Shown here piece after piece: positions 1 through 8,694 of a DNA stretch of 64,000 bases. Source of the DNA: Flavobacterium solisilvae (GTDB taxonomy: Bacteria > Bacteroidota > Bacteroidia > Flavobacteriales > Flavobacteriaceae); the NCBI RefSeq assembly GCF_012911605.1, contig NZ_JAAMPT010000209.1, positions 248,001 to 312,000 on the forward strand, read 5' to 3'. Every line of letters starts with the position of its first letter. Positions within the stretch are counted from its first letter, which is position 1. Below the pieces are notes generated by a model. The model was not told the DNA's origin, did not search any database, and saw only the letters and a list, made by a program, of their open reading frames with translations. A program made the position numbers and the translations under genes.

Positions 1-858
1 TTCAAACGTATTTTTGATAAGAATTGGAATATTGTCTTTCAAAACCGGCTGAATGGTTGGTGGATACAACACTTTTGCGCCAAAATGCGACAATTCCATT
101 GCTTCCTGATAGGAAATGGTTTCGATAGGTTGGGCTTGTTTTACGATTTTTGGATTAGCTGTAAACATACCATTTACGTCAGTCCAAATTTCTAAAACTT
201 CGGCATTAATAGCTGCTGCAATAATGGCTGCTGTATAATCAGAACCGCCACGACCAAGTGTTGTTATATTTCCATCGGCAGAAGCAGCTATAAACCCTGG
301 TAAAAGTGTAACTTGTTGATTGTTATTTTTAAAATAATCTTTAATTAATGTGTTAGTTTCAGCAAAATTAACGGAAGCTTTTCCAAAATTATTGTCGGTT
401 TTAATGAGTTCGCGGCTGTCTTTAAAGGTTGAATTGCTTATTTTTTGTTTTAAAGCTGTTGCGATAATTTGTGATGAAAGTAGTTCTCCAAAACCCGCAA
501 CAATATCAGCAGTTCTATTGGATAATTCGCCCAAAAGATAACAACCGTCTAATAAGGTTTTTAAATGGTTGATATTGCTATTAACAGTGTCAATGATTTC
601 GCTTTGATCGCTTAACGGAATTAATTCATCAATAGCTTCTTTGTGTTTCTTTTCGATTTCGGAGACAATATTTTTGTAATTTCTGTCTTTTGCGGAAGCT
701 GTTTTTCCTGCTAAAATCAATAAATCGGTTACGCCGCTAAAAGCTGAAACGACTACAGCTAGTTTTTTGGATTTACTTTTTTCTGCAACAATATTTATTG
801 TTTTGTTGATATTTTCGGCGTTGGCTACAGATGTTCCGCCAAATTTTAATGCTATCAT
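1..858 (-). CDS. thrA: Aspartokinase domain of ThrA-type enzyme (5' part; runs off the left edge)
   Basis: Reading back from the ATG at 856-858, 286 codons stay open to the window edge. The N-terminus, IALKFGGTSVANAENI, has the KFGGTSV nucleotide-binding motif of aspartate kinases, and a GRGGSDYTAA motif near residue 210 is also typical. Aspartokinase phosphorylates aspartate in the first step to threonine, methionine and lysine. The wording of the N-terminus and the Thr-rich leader upstream both favour the bifunctional aspartokinase/homoserine dehydrogenase I form. The homoserine dehydrogenase half lies outside the window, so the fusion is inferred. Transcription starts upstream at about 1050 and passes through the leader peptide. 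Confidence 0.88.
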   Translation of the reverse strand, partial: MIALKFGGTSVANAENINKTINIVAEKSKSKKLAVVVSAFSGVTDLLILAGKTASAKDRNYKNIVSEIEKKHKEAIDELIPLSDQSEIIDTVNSNINHLKTLLDGCYLLGELSNRTADIVAGFGELLSSQIIATALKQKISNSTFKDSRELIKTDNNFGKASVNFAETNTLIKDYFKNNNQQVTLLPGFIAASADGNITTLGRGGSDYTAAIIAAAINAEVLEIWTDVNGMFTANPKIVKQAQPIETISYQEAMELSHFGAKVLYPPTIQPVLKDNIPILIKNTFE

Positions 859-902
859 GACTTTTTAGTTATGAATTTTGAATTTAAGTTAATGTTTAAG
901 TA

Positions 903-961
903 GCTTTCAAATGAAAGCACATAAATAGGATTATATGTGAAAATTATACCCCAAATGGGGT
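903..961 (-). promoter_or_regulatory. Candidate thr attenuator hairpins
   Basis: Three inverted repeats follow each other between the Thr codons and thrA. One is at 948-961 (ACCCC, loop AAAT, GGGGT, overlapping the end of the leader frame). The second is CACATA/TATGTG at 918-939. The third is GCTTTC/GAAAGC at 903-918. The last two share base 918, so they may compete. The downstream U-tract is weak, so control could act on termination or on thrA translation. Confidence 0.5.
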
Positions 962-1048
962 TGTAGTAGTTGATGTAGTGCCAACAGTTGTTTCAACCAA
1001 AGAATTGGTTGTTTGTGAGAAATTATATGTAAAATTATTGGCAATCAT
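944..1048 (-). CDS. Threonine-rich leader peptide of the thrA operon (34 aa)
   Basis: A short frame from ATG (1046-1048) to TAA (944-946) encodes 34 residues, 11 of them threonine. The last run is GTTSTTTTPFGV, with seven Thr codons within nine residues. It lies 85 nt upstream of thrA on the same strand. This is the hallmark of a transcription- or translation-attenuation leader, analogous to E. coli thrL: ribosomes stall on Thr codons when charged tRNA-Thr is scarce. Hairpins in and after the frame are at 994-1011, 948-961 (CCCC/GGGG arms), 918-939 and 903-918. No classical terminator with a strong U-tract is obvious, so the exact switch is unresolved. Peptide and codons are read directly; the regulatory role is inferred from known attenuators. 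Confidence 0.8.
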   Translation of the reverse strand: MIANNFTYNFSQTTNSLVETTVGTTSTTTTPFGV

Positions 1049-1054
1049 ATTTTT

Positions 1055-1062
1055 CAAATATA
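1055..1062 (-). promoter_or_regulatory. -7 box of the thr leader/thrA promoter
   Basis: On the minus strand this reads TATATTTG, a perfect match to the Bacteroidota -7 consensus TAnnTTTG. It ends 6 nt before the leader ATG, so the 5' UTR would be almost absent. No convincing TTG -33 element is visible at the usual spacing. Confidence 0.4.
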
Positions 1063-1131
1063 TAGTATTTATTTTTAAACTTTTACATAAAGAGTGATTT
1101 TTGAGGATTTGACAAAAGAAAAACGATATAG

Positions 1132-1162
1132 TTTGTTAAATTTTTAAAGTAAATTTATTTTG
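1132..1162 (+). promoter_or_regulatory. Candidate hutH promoter
   Basis: TTTG at 1132-1135, exactly 19 nt of spacer, then TTATTTTG at 1155-1162. This matches the Bacteroidota pattern TTTG-N19-TAnnTTTG with one mismatch. It would give a 5' UTR of about 90 nt. Confidence 0.4.
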
Positions 1163-1258
1163 AAAACTATTATTGATAATTTGTCAATAAAATAGCGAAA
1201 AAATAATTGCTTTTTAACAATCGTTTACGGAATTTTGGGCTTTTAATTCCTAGAAAAA

Positions 1259-2761
1259 ATGGAGCATTCGCATTATATTAGTTCTGAAGTATTGACTTTG
1301 GAGACATTACAAGAGATAATTTCTGAACACAAAACATTGGCATTGTCAGAAGAAGCAAAGGTAAATATTCAACAATGTCGTGATTATTTAGACCAAAAAA
1401 TGGCTTCCAATGAAACACCAATTTACGGTATAAATACAGGTTTTGGCTCGTTATGTAATGTGAAAATATCGAATGAGAATTTATCCAAACTACAGGAAAA
1501 TCTAGTAAAATCGCATGCTTGTGGAACTGGTGAAGAAGTGCCGCAAGAAATTGTGAAACTAATGTTGTTGCTTAAAATCCAAAGTTTAAGTTACGGAAAT
1601 TCAGGCGTTCAATTGCAAACGGTGGAACGATTAGTTAATTTTTACAACAATGATATTTTACCGGTAATTTATAATCAAGGTTCGCTTGGCGCGAGTGGCG
1701 ATTTGGCTCCGTTGGCACATTTAAGTTTACCGCTTTTAGGCGAAGGCGAAGTGAATTATGAAGGATTTCGTCAACCAGCAGGAAAAGTGTTGGAGAAAAT
1801 GGGATGGAAGCCAATCGTTTTACAGTCTAAAGAAGGTTTGGCATTGTTAAACGGAACGCAATTTATGAGTTCGTATGGTTGTTATGTTTTACTGAAAGCG
1901 ATGAAATATTCCTATTTGGCAGATGTAATTTCGGCGGTTTCTTTGGAAGGTTTTGACGGAAGAATTGAGCCGTTTAATGAGTTAATCCATTATGTTCGTC
2001 CGCATAAAGGACAAGTTGTAACAGCGCAACGAATGAATGAATTGTTAGAAGGAAGCCAAATTATTGCGCAACAAAAAGAACATGTTCAAGATCCGTATTC
2101 TTTCCGTTGTATTCCGCAAGTTCATGGTGCTTCGAAAGATGCGATTGATTATGTGAAGAAAGTATTTAAGACTGAAATCAATTCTGTTACCGATAATCCT
2201 AATATTTTTAAAGACGAAGATTTGATTGTTTCTGGCGGAAATTTCCACGGACAACCTTTGGCTTTGGCATTAGATTTTCTTGGAATAGCTTTGGCGGAAT
2301 TAGGTAGTATTTCCGAAAGAAGAACATATCAGTTGATTTCTGGTTTACGAGGTTTGCCAGCATTTTTAGTTGACAATCCGGGTTTGAATTCTGGTTTTAT
2401 GATTCCGCAATATACCGCAGCAAGTATTGTTAGTCAAAATAAACAATTGGCAACTCCGGCAAGTATTGATAGTATTGTTTCGAGTAACGGTCAAGAAGAT
2501 CACGTTTCAATGGGTTCAAATGCTGCTACAAAATGTCTTAGAATTATTGAAAACTTAGAACGAATTTTGGCTATTGAGTTGATGAATGCTTCACAAGCTA
2601 TTCATTTCAGAGAACCTTTAAAATCGAGTAAATTTATAGAAAGCTTTGTAAAATCGTATCGCGAAGAAGTTCAGTTAGTGAAAGAAGACCGAATTTTACA
2701 TTATGATATTGAGAAATCGGTAGCGTTTTTGGATAGTTTTATGATTGATTTGGAGGAATAA
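1259..2761 (+). CDS. hutH: Histidine ammonia-lyase
   Basis: This 500-residue protein is full length for the family. It removes ammonia from histidine to give trans-urocanate, the first step of histidine degradation in the cytoplasm. The MIO cofactor triad Ala145-Ser146-Gly147 sits in GSLGASGDLAPLAHL. The upstream YGINTGFG motif (56-63) carries the catalytic tyrosine. No other hut genes are adjacent, so the rest of the pathway is presumably elsewhere. The gene diverges from the thr leader, and the 400-bp gap between thrA and hutH holds the leader, its promoter and a candidate hutH promoter. Confidence 0.95.
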   Translation: MEHSHYISSEVLTLETLQEIISEHKTLALSEEAKVNIQQCRDYLDQKMASNETPIYGINTGFGSLCNVKISNENLSKLQENLVKSHACGTGEEVPQEIVKLMLLLKIQSLSYGNSGVQLQTVERLVNFYNNDILPVIYNQGSLGASGDLAPLAHLSLPLLGEGEVNYEGFRQPAGKVLEKMGWKPIVLQSKEGLALLNGTQFMSSYGCYVLLKAMKYSYLADVISAVSLEGFDGRIEPFNELIHYVRPHKGQVVTAQRMNELLEGSQIIAQQKEHVQDPYSFRCIPQVHGASKDAIDYVKKVFKTEINSVTDNPNIFKDEDLIVSGGNFHGQPLALALDFLGIALAELGSISERRTYQLISGLRGLPAFLVDNPGLNSGFMIPQYTAASIVSQNKQLATPASIDSIVSSNGQEDHVSMGSNAATKCLRIIENLERILAIELMNASQAIHFREPLKSSKFIESFVKSYREEVQLVKEDRILHYDIEKSVAFLDSFMIDLEE

Positions 2762-2762
2762 A

Positions 2763-3176
2763 TCAATTTGTTTTCAGAAAATCTTCGGGAGTTATAACGC
2801 CAAGATTACTTTTTTTGTAATCTTTGGTGTTTCTTGTGATAATGGTATTTATTGTTCCGTTTTGTTCTGCAGAAAAATTTTGTAAAGCATCTTCAAAGTC
2901 TTTAAAATTAGAGTTTAAAGCTGTTATAATTGCGTTTTTATCGATGTTTAAAATTTCTAAAAAAGATACTAGCGCTTTTAGTTTTTCAATTACTTTTTCT
3001 TGCTTTCCTTTTTGACTTAACAGATAATAAACATTACTCAAAATTACTGGCGTTATGTAACCAATAACAATTTTCTTTTCGCAAAGCGATAAAACTTGGG
3101 CTGCGTTTTCAGAAAAAGGTTCTCTATCAAAGAAAAAATCCAAAATAACATCGGTATCGATTAAAACGTTTTTCAT
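2763..3176 (-). CDS. PIN-domain toxin (VapC-like)
   Basis: The product has 137 residues. It starts with LIDTDVILDFFFDREPF, the first acidic motif of PIN nucleases (Asp7/Asp9). Further acidic residues are at 93-96 (DFED) and Asp119 (RNTKDY), as expected for a magnesium-dependent RNase fold. It begins 1 nt after the stop of the upstream small gene, the usual antitoxin-toxin order. The likely role is a type II toxin that cleaves RNA when its antitoxin is degraded. The target cannot be predicted. The stop codon lies 1 nt past the convergent hutH stop. Confidence 0.85.
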   Translation of the reverse strand: MKNVLIDTDVILDFFFDREPFSENAAQVLSLCEKKIVIGYITPVILSNVYYLLSQKGKQEKVIEKLKALVSFLEILNIDKNAIITALNSNFKDFEDALQNFSAEQNGTINTIITRNTKDYKKSNLGVITPEDFLKTN

Positions 3177-3177
3177 G

Positions 3178-3426
3178 TTAAAGGTATTTGTCTGAAAGAC
3201 GTTTGGTTAATTCCTTTTTATAATCAAAATCTTTATCGGCTTTGAACGAACCTTTTAATGATTTCACTATCGGACTTAACTCTGATGTTTCTTTTTTATC
3301 TTCGGCTACCAATGTTTTTAAATAATTTTCAATGATGTTTGACAAGCTATTTTTTTTGCCTTTGGCATATTTTTTTGCTTTTTCAATAACATTTTCGTCA
3401 ATAGTTATGGTCAATTTTGTGCTCAT
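3178..3426 (-). CDS. Type II antitoxin, DUF6364-like
   Basis: An 82-residue protein opening MSTKLTITIDENVIEKAKKYAK. It has a beta strand and then helices, as in ribbon-helix-helix-like antitoxins of the DUF6364 group, with a charged C-terminal tail that would wrap the toxin. It is followed after 1 nt by the PIN toxin, so the pair is co-transcribed and probably translationally coupled. Autoregulation is suggested by an inverted repeat just upstream of the -7 box (3466-3477). The family assignment is from pattern recognition; the pairing is seen directly. Confidence 0.8.
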   Translation of the reverse strand: MSTKLTITIDENVIEKAKKYAKGKKNSLSNIIENYLKTLVAEDKKETSELSPIVKSLKGSFKADKDFDYKKELTKRLSDKYL

Positions 3427-3445
3427 GATTTTAAATTATTTGAAA

Positions 3446-3477
3446 CAAAGATAGTTAAAAATAATTATACGTGTATA
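3446..3477 (-). promoter_or_regulatory. Toxin-antitoxin promoter with operator-like inverted repeat
   Basis: On the minus strand 3446-3453 reads TATCTTTG, a perfect -7 box. At 3466-3477 lies TATAC-GT-GTATA, a 5-bp inverted repeat where the -33 region should be. A repressor bound there would block RNA polymerase, fitting antitoxin autoregulation. Confidence 0.45.
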
Positions 3478-3508
3478 TTTTTGTTTTTTTATACGGTTTT
3501 TTTTTGGA

Positions 3509-3874
3509 TTATCCAAGAAATACCAAACTCAAAATCCCTAAAATCGCAGGAACAGCTTGTACAAAAAATATTCGTTTGGAAGCGGTTAATGCACCATAAA
3601 TTCCAGCAACTAAAACACATCCTAAAAAGAATAACGCTACGTTTTTACTCCAAATGTCATCACAAATTAGCAACGACCAAATCAATCCTGCGGCAAGAAA
3701 ACCGTTGTACAAACCTTGATTGGCAGCCATGACTTTTGTCTTTTCAAATTGTTCTTCGGGTATGGTTTTGAACACTTTTTTAGCACGAGTTGTCCAAGCA
3801 AACATTTCGAGCCAAAGAATATAAATATGCAATACTGCAATACATCCGATGATAATTTGAGAAAGTAAGTTCAT
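3509..3874 (-). CDS. DUF1304 family membrane protein
   Basis: A 121-residue, very hydrophobic protein with about four membrane segments (near 5-25, 50-70, 77-97 and 102-120). The conserved HIYILWLEMFAW near the N-terminus is typical of DUF1304. No biochemical function is established for the family. It lies 4 nt downstream of the YetF-like gene on the same strand, so it is probably the last gene of a rimK-yetF-DUF1304 operon. Confidence 0.8.
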   Translation of the reverse strand: MNLLSQIIIGCIAVLHIYILWLEMFAWTTRAKKVFKTIPEEQFEKTKVMAANQGLYNGFLAAGLIWSLLICDDIWSKNVALFFLGCVLVAGIYGALTASKRIFFVQAVPAILGILSLVFLG

Positions 3875-3878
3875 AATT

Positions 3879-4400
3879 CTATTGGTTTAAGTTACCTAGC
3901 GTTTTGTGTATTTTTCGTTTATGATGTGTTTGCCTCAAGTTTTCATTCCCTGAAATCACACTAATATTGCCATCAATTTCGAGCATGGCTAATTTTACAT
4001 CTTTGTAATATTCTACACCGTGTTCACGCATGGCTTCTTGAAGTTCATCGGAGGAAATTCCTAAACGCGCCAAAGTTTTAAATTCAAGTTTTCCGTTGTG
4101 AATTAAAATTTCGGGTTTGTCTTGAACCAAATTTTTAATGAACTTGGATTTTAGCATTATTCTTTTGAAAAGAAAATTAATTAAAAATAAAGCAACTGCG
4201 GCTGTAATTCCGCCTAAAAGTGAAACGTTACTACCAACCATAGCATTTTGTACCGAATTACTAATCAATAGAATGAGAATAACATCGGCAGTATTGAGTT
4301 GAGATAATTCTTTTTTACCAAAAATACGTAAAGCAATTATCATGAACAGATAAACACTTACGCTTCTTAAGATGATATCAAGATAAGGATTCATACTCAA
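3879..4400 (-). CDS. YetF/DUF421 family membrane protein
   Basis: This 173-residue protein has three N-terminal membrane helices (roughly 8-25, 37-55 and 60-78). A cytoplasmic C-terminal domain carries the family motif LARLGISSDELQEAMREHG. DUF421 (YetF) proteins are widespread inner-membrane proteins linked to stress and sporulation in Bacillus; the mechanism is not settled. It sits between the RimK fusion gene (9 nt away) and DUF1304 (4 nt away), so co-transcription is likely. Confidence 0.85.
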   Translation of the reverse strand: MSMNPYLDIILRSVSVYLFMIIALRIFGKKELSQLNTADVILILLISNSVQNAMVGSNVSLLGGITAAVALFLINFLFKRIMLKSKFIKNLVQDKPEILIHNGKLEFKTLARLGISSDELQEAMREHGVEYYKDVKLAMLEIDGNISVISGNENLRQTHHKRKIHKTLGNLNQ

Positions 4401-4409
4401 TGCTTTTGT

Positions 4410-5789
4410 TTAAATTATGGAAGATTTTTTAAAATTCTTTTCAATCGCTTTAATCATTTCTCCGGCAATGTCTTTGTTGGTTGCGCCTTCGATACCTTCT
4501 AAACCTGGTGAAGAATTTACTTCCAATAAAAGCGGACCTTTTGATGAACGAATAATATCAACTCCGGCCACTTTTAAATCCATAGCTTTGGCAGCTTTGA
4601 TGGCAATTTTCTTTTCTTCAGCTGTTGGTTTTATAACCGATGCTGTTCCGCCCATGTGAATATTAGCCCGAAATTCTCCCGCAGCAGCTTCACGTTGAAT
4701 AGCGGCAACTACTTTTCCGTCAACGACAAAAAGACGTAAATCTTTTCCGTTGGCTTCTTTGATGAATTCTTGAACTAAAATATTGGCATTTAGGCTTTTG
4801 AAAGCATTAATTACTGATTCGGCTGCTTTTTTGGTTTCGGCAAGAACAACGCCTTTTCCTTGTGTTCCTTCCAAAAGTTTGACAATCAAAGGCGAACCGC
4901 CAACCATTTTAATTAAATCGTCGGTATCTAAAGGCGAATTGGCAAAACCAGTTGTTGGAATATCAACACCATTTCTCAAAAGCAACTGCAGTGAAAATAG
5001 TTTGTCTCTCGACTGCGTAATTGCCGCAGCCGAATTTAAACAATAGACTTTCATTGCTTCAAATTGTCGGGTTAATGCACAACCATAAAATGTAATACTC
5101 GGACGAATTCGAGGAATGATAGCATCAAAATTATCAAGGATTTTTCCACCACGATAATGGATTTCAGGTTTATCGGCATCGAGTTTCATATAACATTCTT
5201 TGATGTTCAAAAAATGCATTTCATGACCACGCATTTCGCCAGCTTCCATTATTCGTTTGTTGCTATACAATTCAGGATTACTAGCTAAAAGTCCAATGCG
5301 AAGACCAGATTTTTTGGAAATGGAATTCTGATATAAATCTTTTAAATTTTCTGTAGAAGTTTGCCCTAAAAGATATTTTTGTTCTGGATCGACTAGAATT
5401 CTTCCACTCATAGCTTCACGACCAAGCAACATTCTGAAACCCATTGAATCACGGTTGGTCAATGTCATTTCGATTGCCCAATTATCGTTGCCAATTTTGA
5501 GTATGGTTTGGATAACATAACGTTGTTCGCGAAAACCACTGGAGCTTTTTACAACGCGTTTATCAATTAGCTTTGCTTCGCAATGAATAACAGTTTTAAG
5601 ATTATTCTGAATTGGGTTGATGTCAAATTTTACCCAATTTTCACCTTCTTTGATGAATGGCGCAATGTTAATAGCATGCAACGCCGAAGTTTTTGCACCC
5701 GAATCAACACGTGCTTTGATAGCTGGAATTCCAAGTTCAGGAAACGAACACCATTCTTCTGAACCTAATATGATTTTGTTTGAATTCAT
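4410..5789 (-). CDS. RimB-like retropepsin domain fused to RimK-type ATP-grasp ligase
   Basis: This 459-residue protein has two parts. Residues 1-145 form a RimB-like (Zn_protease, PF05618) aspartic protease domain with the DSGA motif at 29-32. Residues about 163-459 form a RimK ATP-grasp ligase with the glycine-rich loop GTQGKGV and the metal/ATP motif [12 protein letters not shown] near the C-terminus. RimK adds glutamates to a protein C-terminus (ribosomal protein S6 in E. coli), and RimB trims such tails. A fusion would put writer and eraser in one polypeptide; similar fusions are known elsewhere. The substrate here is not predictable. It heads the DUF421-DUF1304 operon. Confidence 0.85.
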   Translation of the reverse strand: MNSNKIILGSEEWCSFPELGIPAIKARVDSGAKTSALHAINIAPFIKEGENWVKFDINPIQNNLKTVIHCEAKLIDKRVVKSSSGFREQRYVIQTILKIGNDNWAIEMTLTNRDSMGFRMLLGREAMSGRILVDPEQKYLLGQTSTENLKDLYQNSISKKSGLRIGLLASNPELYSNKRIMEAGEMRGHEMHFLNIKECYMKLDADKPEIHYRGGKILDNFDAIIPRIRPSITFYGCALTRQFEAMKVYCLNSAAAITQSRDKLFSLQLLLRNGVDIPTTGFANSPLDTDDLIKMVGGSPLIVKLLEGTQGKGVVLAETKKAAESVINAFKSLNANILVQEFIKEANGKDLRLFVVDGKVVAAIQREAAAGEFRANIHMGGTASVIKPTAEEKKIAIKAAKAMDLKVAGVDIIRSSKGPLLLEVNSSPGLEGIEGATNKDIAGEMIKAIEKNFKKSSII

Positions 5790-5804
5790 TTGTAATAAAA
5801 AATT

Positions 5805-5866
5805 AAACCACTAAGAGTTTAAGTTTCATTAAGTAACACTTAATTTTCTTAACCTCTTAATGGTTT
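5805..5866 (-). terminator. Long nested hairpin terminating clpC
   Basis: Outer arms at 5805-5823 and 5848-5866 pair over 19 bp with two mismatches. An inner ATTAAGT/ACTTAAT stem lies near 5828-5844. On the minus strand the stem is followed by a T-rich stretch. It separates clpC from the RimB-RimK gene. Confidence 0.65.
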
Positions 5867-5888
5867 ATAAAAGTAGAAATTAATTTTA

Positions 5889-8432
5889 TTATTTCGTCGG
5901 ATTTTCAGTTTTTTGAATAGTCACTGTTAATTCCTGCGAAGTTTCATCTAAATCCATGAAAATCTCGTCTCCTGATGCTATTTTAGAAGTAATAATTTCC
6001 TCGGCTAATGCATCTTCAACATATTTTTGAATTGCTCTTTTTAATGGTCGAGCACCAAATTGTTTGTCAAAACCTTTTTCAGCAATGAATGCTTTTGCTT
6101 TATCAGATAAGGTTAAATTATAACCAAGTTCTGAAATTCTGGCATAAAGTTTTTTCAATTCAATTTCGATAATTAAATCGATGTGTTCTTTCTCTAACGG
6201 ATTGAAAACGATTACATCATCAATTCTGTTAAGGAATTCAGGCGCAAATGTTTTTTTCAAAGCGTTTTCAATAACACTTTTTGAATGATCATCGGCTTGT
6301 GCCACTTTTGCTGAAGTTCCAAAACCAACGCCTTGACCAAAATCTTTCAATTGACGCGCTCCAACATTGGAAGTCATGATGATAATGGTGTTTTTGAAAT
6401 CGATTTTTCGACCTAAACTATCGGTTAAATAGCCATCGTCCAAAACTTGAAGCATCATATTGAAAACATCAGGATGAGCTTTTTCAATTTCGTCTAAAAG
6501 CACAACGCAATACGGTTTTCTTCTAACTTTTTCGGTCAATTGTCCGCCTTCTTCATAGCCAACATATCCTGGAGGTGCGCCGATTAAACGAGAAATTGCA
6601 AATTTTTCCATGTATTCGCTCATGTCAATTCGAACCAAAGCATCTTCAGAATCGAATAATTCACGAGCAATAACTTTTGCTAATTGGGTTTTTCCAACTC
6701 CAGTTGAACCTAAGAAAATAAAGGAACCAATTGGTCGGTTTGGATCTTTTAGTCCAGCACGATTTCGTTGAATAGAACGAGCAATTTTGGTAACTGCTTC
6801 GTCTTGACCGATTACTTTTCCTTTGATAAGTTCTGGTAAATGAGCTAATTTATTACTTTCAGTTTGTGCAATTCTGTTAACAGGAATTCCGGTCATCATC
6901 GATACTACATCGGCAACATTGTCTTCGGTTACTCGAATACGATTGTTTTTAGAATCTTCTTCCCATTGTTCTTGTGCAATGGCTAAGTCTTTTTCTAAAC
7001 GCTTTTCGTCATCGCGAAGTTTGGCAGCTTCTTCATATTTCTGTTTTTTAACCACAGAATTTTTTAGTTCGCGTACTTCTTCCAATTGACGTTCTAAATC
7101 CAAAATTTGTTTTGGAACATCAATATTAGTGATGTGAACACGAGAACCGGCTTCGTCCAAAGCATCAATAGCTTTGTCTGGAAGAAAACGTTCAGACATA
7201 TATCTATTGGTTAACTTCACACAAGCTTCGATGGCTTCAGGTGTGTAAATTACGTTGTGATGATCTTCATATTTGTTTTTGATATTATTCAAAATTGTAA
7301 TCGTTTCTTCCACCGAAGTTGGTTCTACAATTACCTTTTGAAAACGTCTTTCTAATGCGCCATCTTTTTCAATATATTGACGGTATTCGTCCAAAGTTGT
7401 AGCACCAATACATTGGATTTCGCCTCTTGCTAAAGCAGGTTTGAACATATTAGAAGCGTCAAGCGAACCTGTTGCGCCACCAGCACCAACAATAGTGTGA
7501 ATTTCGTCAATGAAAAGAATGATATCATCGTTTTTTTCCAATTCGTTCATCACGGCTTTCATTCTTTCTTCAAATTGGCCGCGGTATTTTGTTCCAGCAA
7601 CTAATGAAGCTAAATCAAGCGTAACCACACGTTTGTTGAAAAGAATACGAGAAACTTTCTTTTGAATAATTCGAAGTGCTAAACCTTCGGCAATGGCAGA
7701 TTTTCCAACGCCTGGTTCACCAATTAGTAACGGATTGTTCTTCTTTCTTCGGCTAAGAATTTGAGAAACGCGCTCAATTTCTTTTTCACGACCAACAACT
7801 GGATCGAGTTTTCCTTCTTCGGCAAGTTCGGTTAAATCGCGACCAAAATTATCCAAAACCGGAGTTTTAGATTTTTTATTGGTTTTGTTCGCAGGATTAT
7901 TGAAACTTCCTTCTTTTAAACTGTCATCTTGACCTGAATCTTCATTATATGATTCGTTTCTTGGCAAGTTATCTGTAAAATCTTCTTCGTTTGGTGTCAT
8001 ATTTAAGTATTGTTCTTTTACTACATTATAGTCGATTTTTAATCGATGTAGCAATTTGGTTGTTGGATCATTTTCATTTCGCAGTATGCACAAAAGTAAA
8101 TGCGCAGTACTAATTGAAGAACTTTGAAAAACCTTTGCTTCAAGAAAAGTAGTTTTCAAAGCACGTTCTGCCTGACGTGTTAAGTGCAGGTTTTTCTTTT
8201 CGTTGCTGATTTCAACATTTGGGTTGGCCGGACTTAGAATTTCCACCTTTTTACGCAAATGTTCTAAATCAATCGAAAGATTGTTTAGTATAGATATGGC
8301 TTTGCCGTTTCCGTCTCTAAGAATACCAAGCATCAAGTGTTCCGTTCCAATAAAGTCATGCCCTAATCGTAGTGCTTCTTCTTTACTGTAAGTGATTACA
8401 TCTTTAACTCTTGGTGAAAAATTATCATCCAT
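5889..8432 (-). CDS. clpC: ClpC-type AAA+ unfoldase
   Basis: The start is set at [13 protein letters not shown] (8432), because the 17 upstream codons do not resemble the family. The 847-residue protein has two N-terminal Clp repeats (about 1-145), an acidic Asn-rich linker (147-190), a first AAA domain with Walker A GEPGVGKS at 238-245, and a coiled-coil/UVR-like middle segment. The second AAA domain has Walker A GSTGVGKT. ClpC unfolds proteins and feeds them to ClpP, and is important under heat and oxidative stress. It is transcribed divergently from gyrA. An inverted repeat TGTCA-N6-TGACA lies upstream (8506-8521). Confidence 0.95.
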   Translation of the reverse strand: MDDNFSPRVKDVITYSKEEALRLGHDFIGTEHLMLGILRDGNGKAISILNNLSIDLEHLRKKVEILSPANPNVEISNEKKNLHLTRQAERALKTTFLEAKVFQSSSISTAHLLLCILRNENDPTTKLLHRLKIDYNVVKEQYLNMTPNEEDFTDNLPRNESYNEDSGQDDSLKEGSFNNPANKTNKKSKTPVLDNFGRDLTELAEEGKLDPVVGREKEIERVSQILSRRKKNNPLLIGEPGVGKSAIAEGLALRIIQKKVSRILFNKRVVTLDLASLVAGTKYRGQFEERMKAVMNELEKNDDIILFIDEIHTIVGAGGATGSLDASNMFKPALARGEIQCIGATTLDEYRQYIEKDGALERRFQKVIVEPTSVEETITILNNIKNKYEDHHNVIYTPEAIEACVKLTNRYMSERFLPDKAIDALDEAGSRVHITNIDVPKQILDLERQLEEVRELKNSVVKKQKYEEAAKLRDDEKRLEKDLAIAQEQWEEDSKNNRIRVTEDNVADVVSMMTGIPVNRIAQTESNKLAHLPELIKGKVIGQDEAVTKIARSIQRNRAGLKDPNRPIGSFIFLGSTGVGKTQLAKVIARELFDSEDALVRIDMSEYMEKFAISRLIGAPPGYVGYEEGGQLTEKVRRKPYCVVLLDEIEKAHPDVFNMMLQVLDDGYLTDSLGRKIDFKNTIIIMTSNVGARQLKDFGQGVGFGTSAKVAQADDHSKSVIENALKKTFAPEFLNRIDDVIVFNPLEKEHIDLIIEIELKKLYARISELGYNLTLSDKAKAFIAEKGFDKQFGARPLKRAIQKYVEDALAEEIITSKIASGDEIFMDLDETSQELTVTIQKTENPTK

Positions 8433-8505
8433 AGCAATTTGATTTTGTGAAGTAAATTTAACTAATCGGAATGAGTAAATCAAAAATCATTCCTTTAAAA
8501 AGTAC

Positions 8506-8521
8506 TGTCAGCTAATTGACA
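8506..8521. promoter_or_regulatory. Inverted repeat TGTCA-N6-TGACA in the clpC-gyrA gap
   Basis: Perfect 5-bp arms separated by GCTAAT, 74 nt upstream of the clpC start. It could be a stress-regulator operator, but no regulator can be named and short arms occur by chance. Confidence 0.25.
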
Positions 8522-8694
8522 AAAAAAATACCAATAATAAAAGTAGTCATTAAAGTATTTTATTAACCAAAAAACAACCTCATTTTGTTAATAAATCTTT
8601 GAAATTTGTGAACTAAAAACACCTTCAAAAGCGATAAATATCCTATATTAGCACGTTTTGAATTTAAACTAATTTTATAATAATTTATACAACT

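Noticed and set aside
2045..2254. Minus-strand frame inside hutH
   Set aside because: It is antisense to conserved lyase sequence and is not gene-like.
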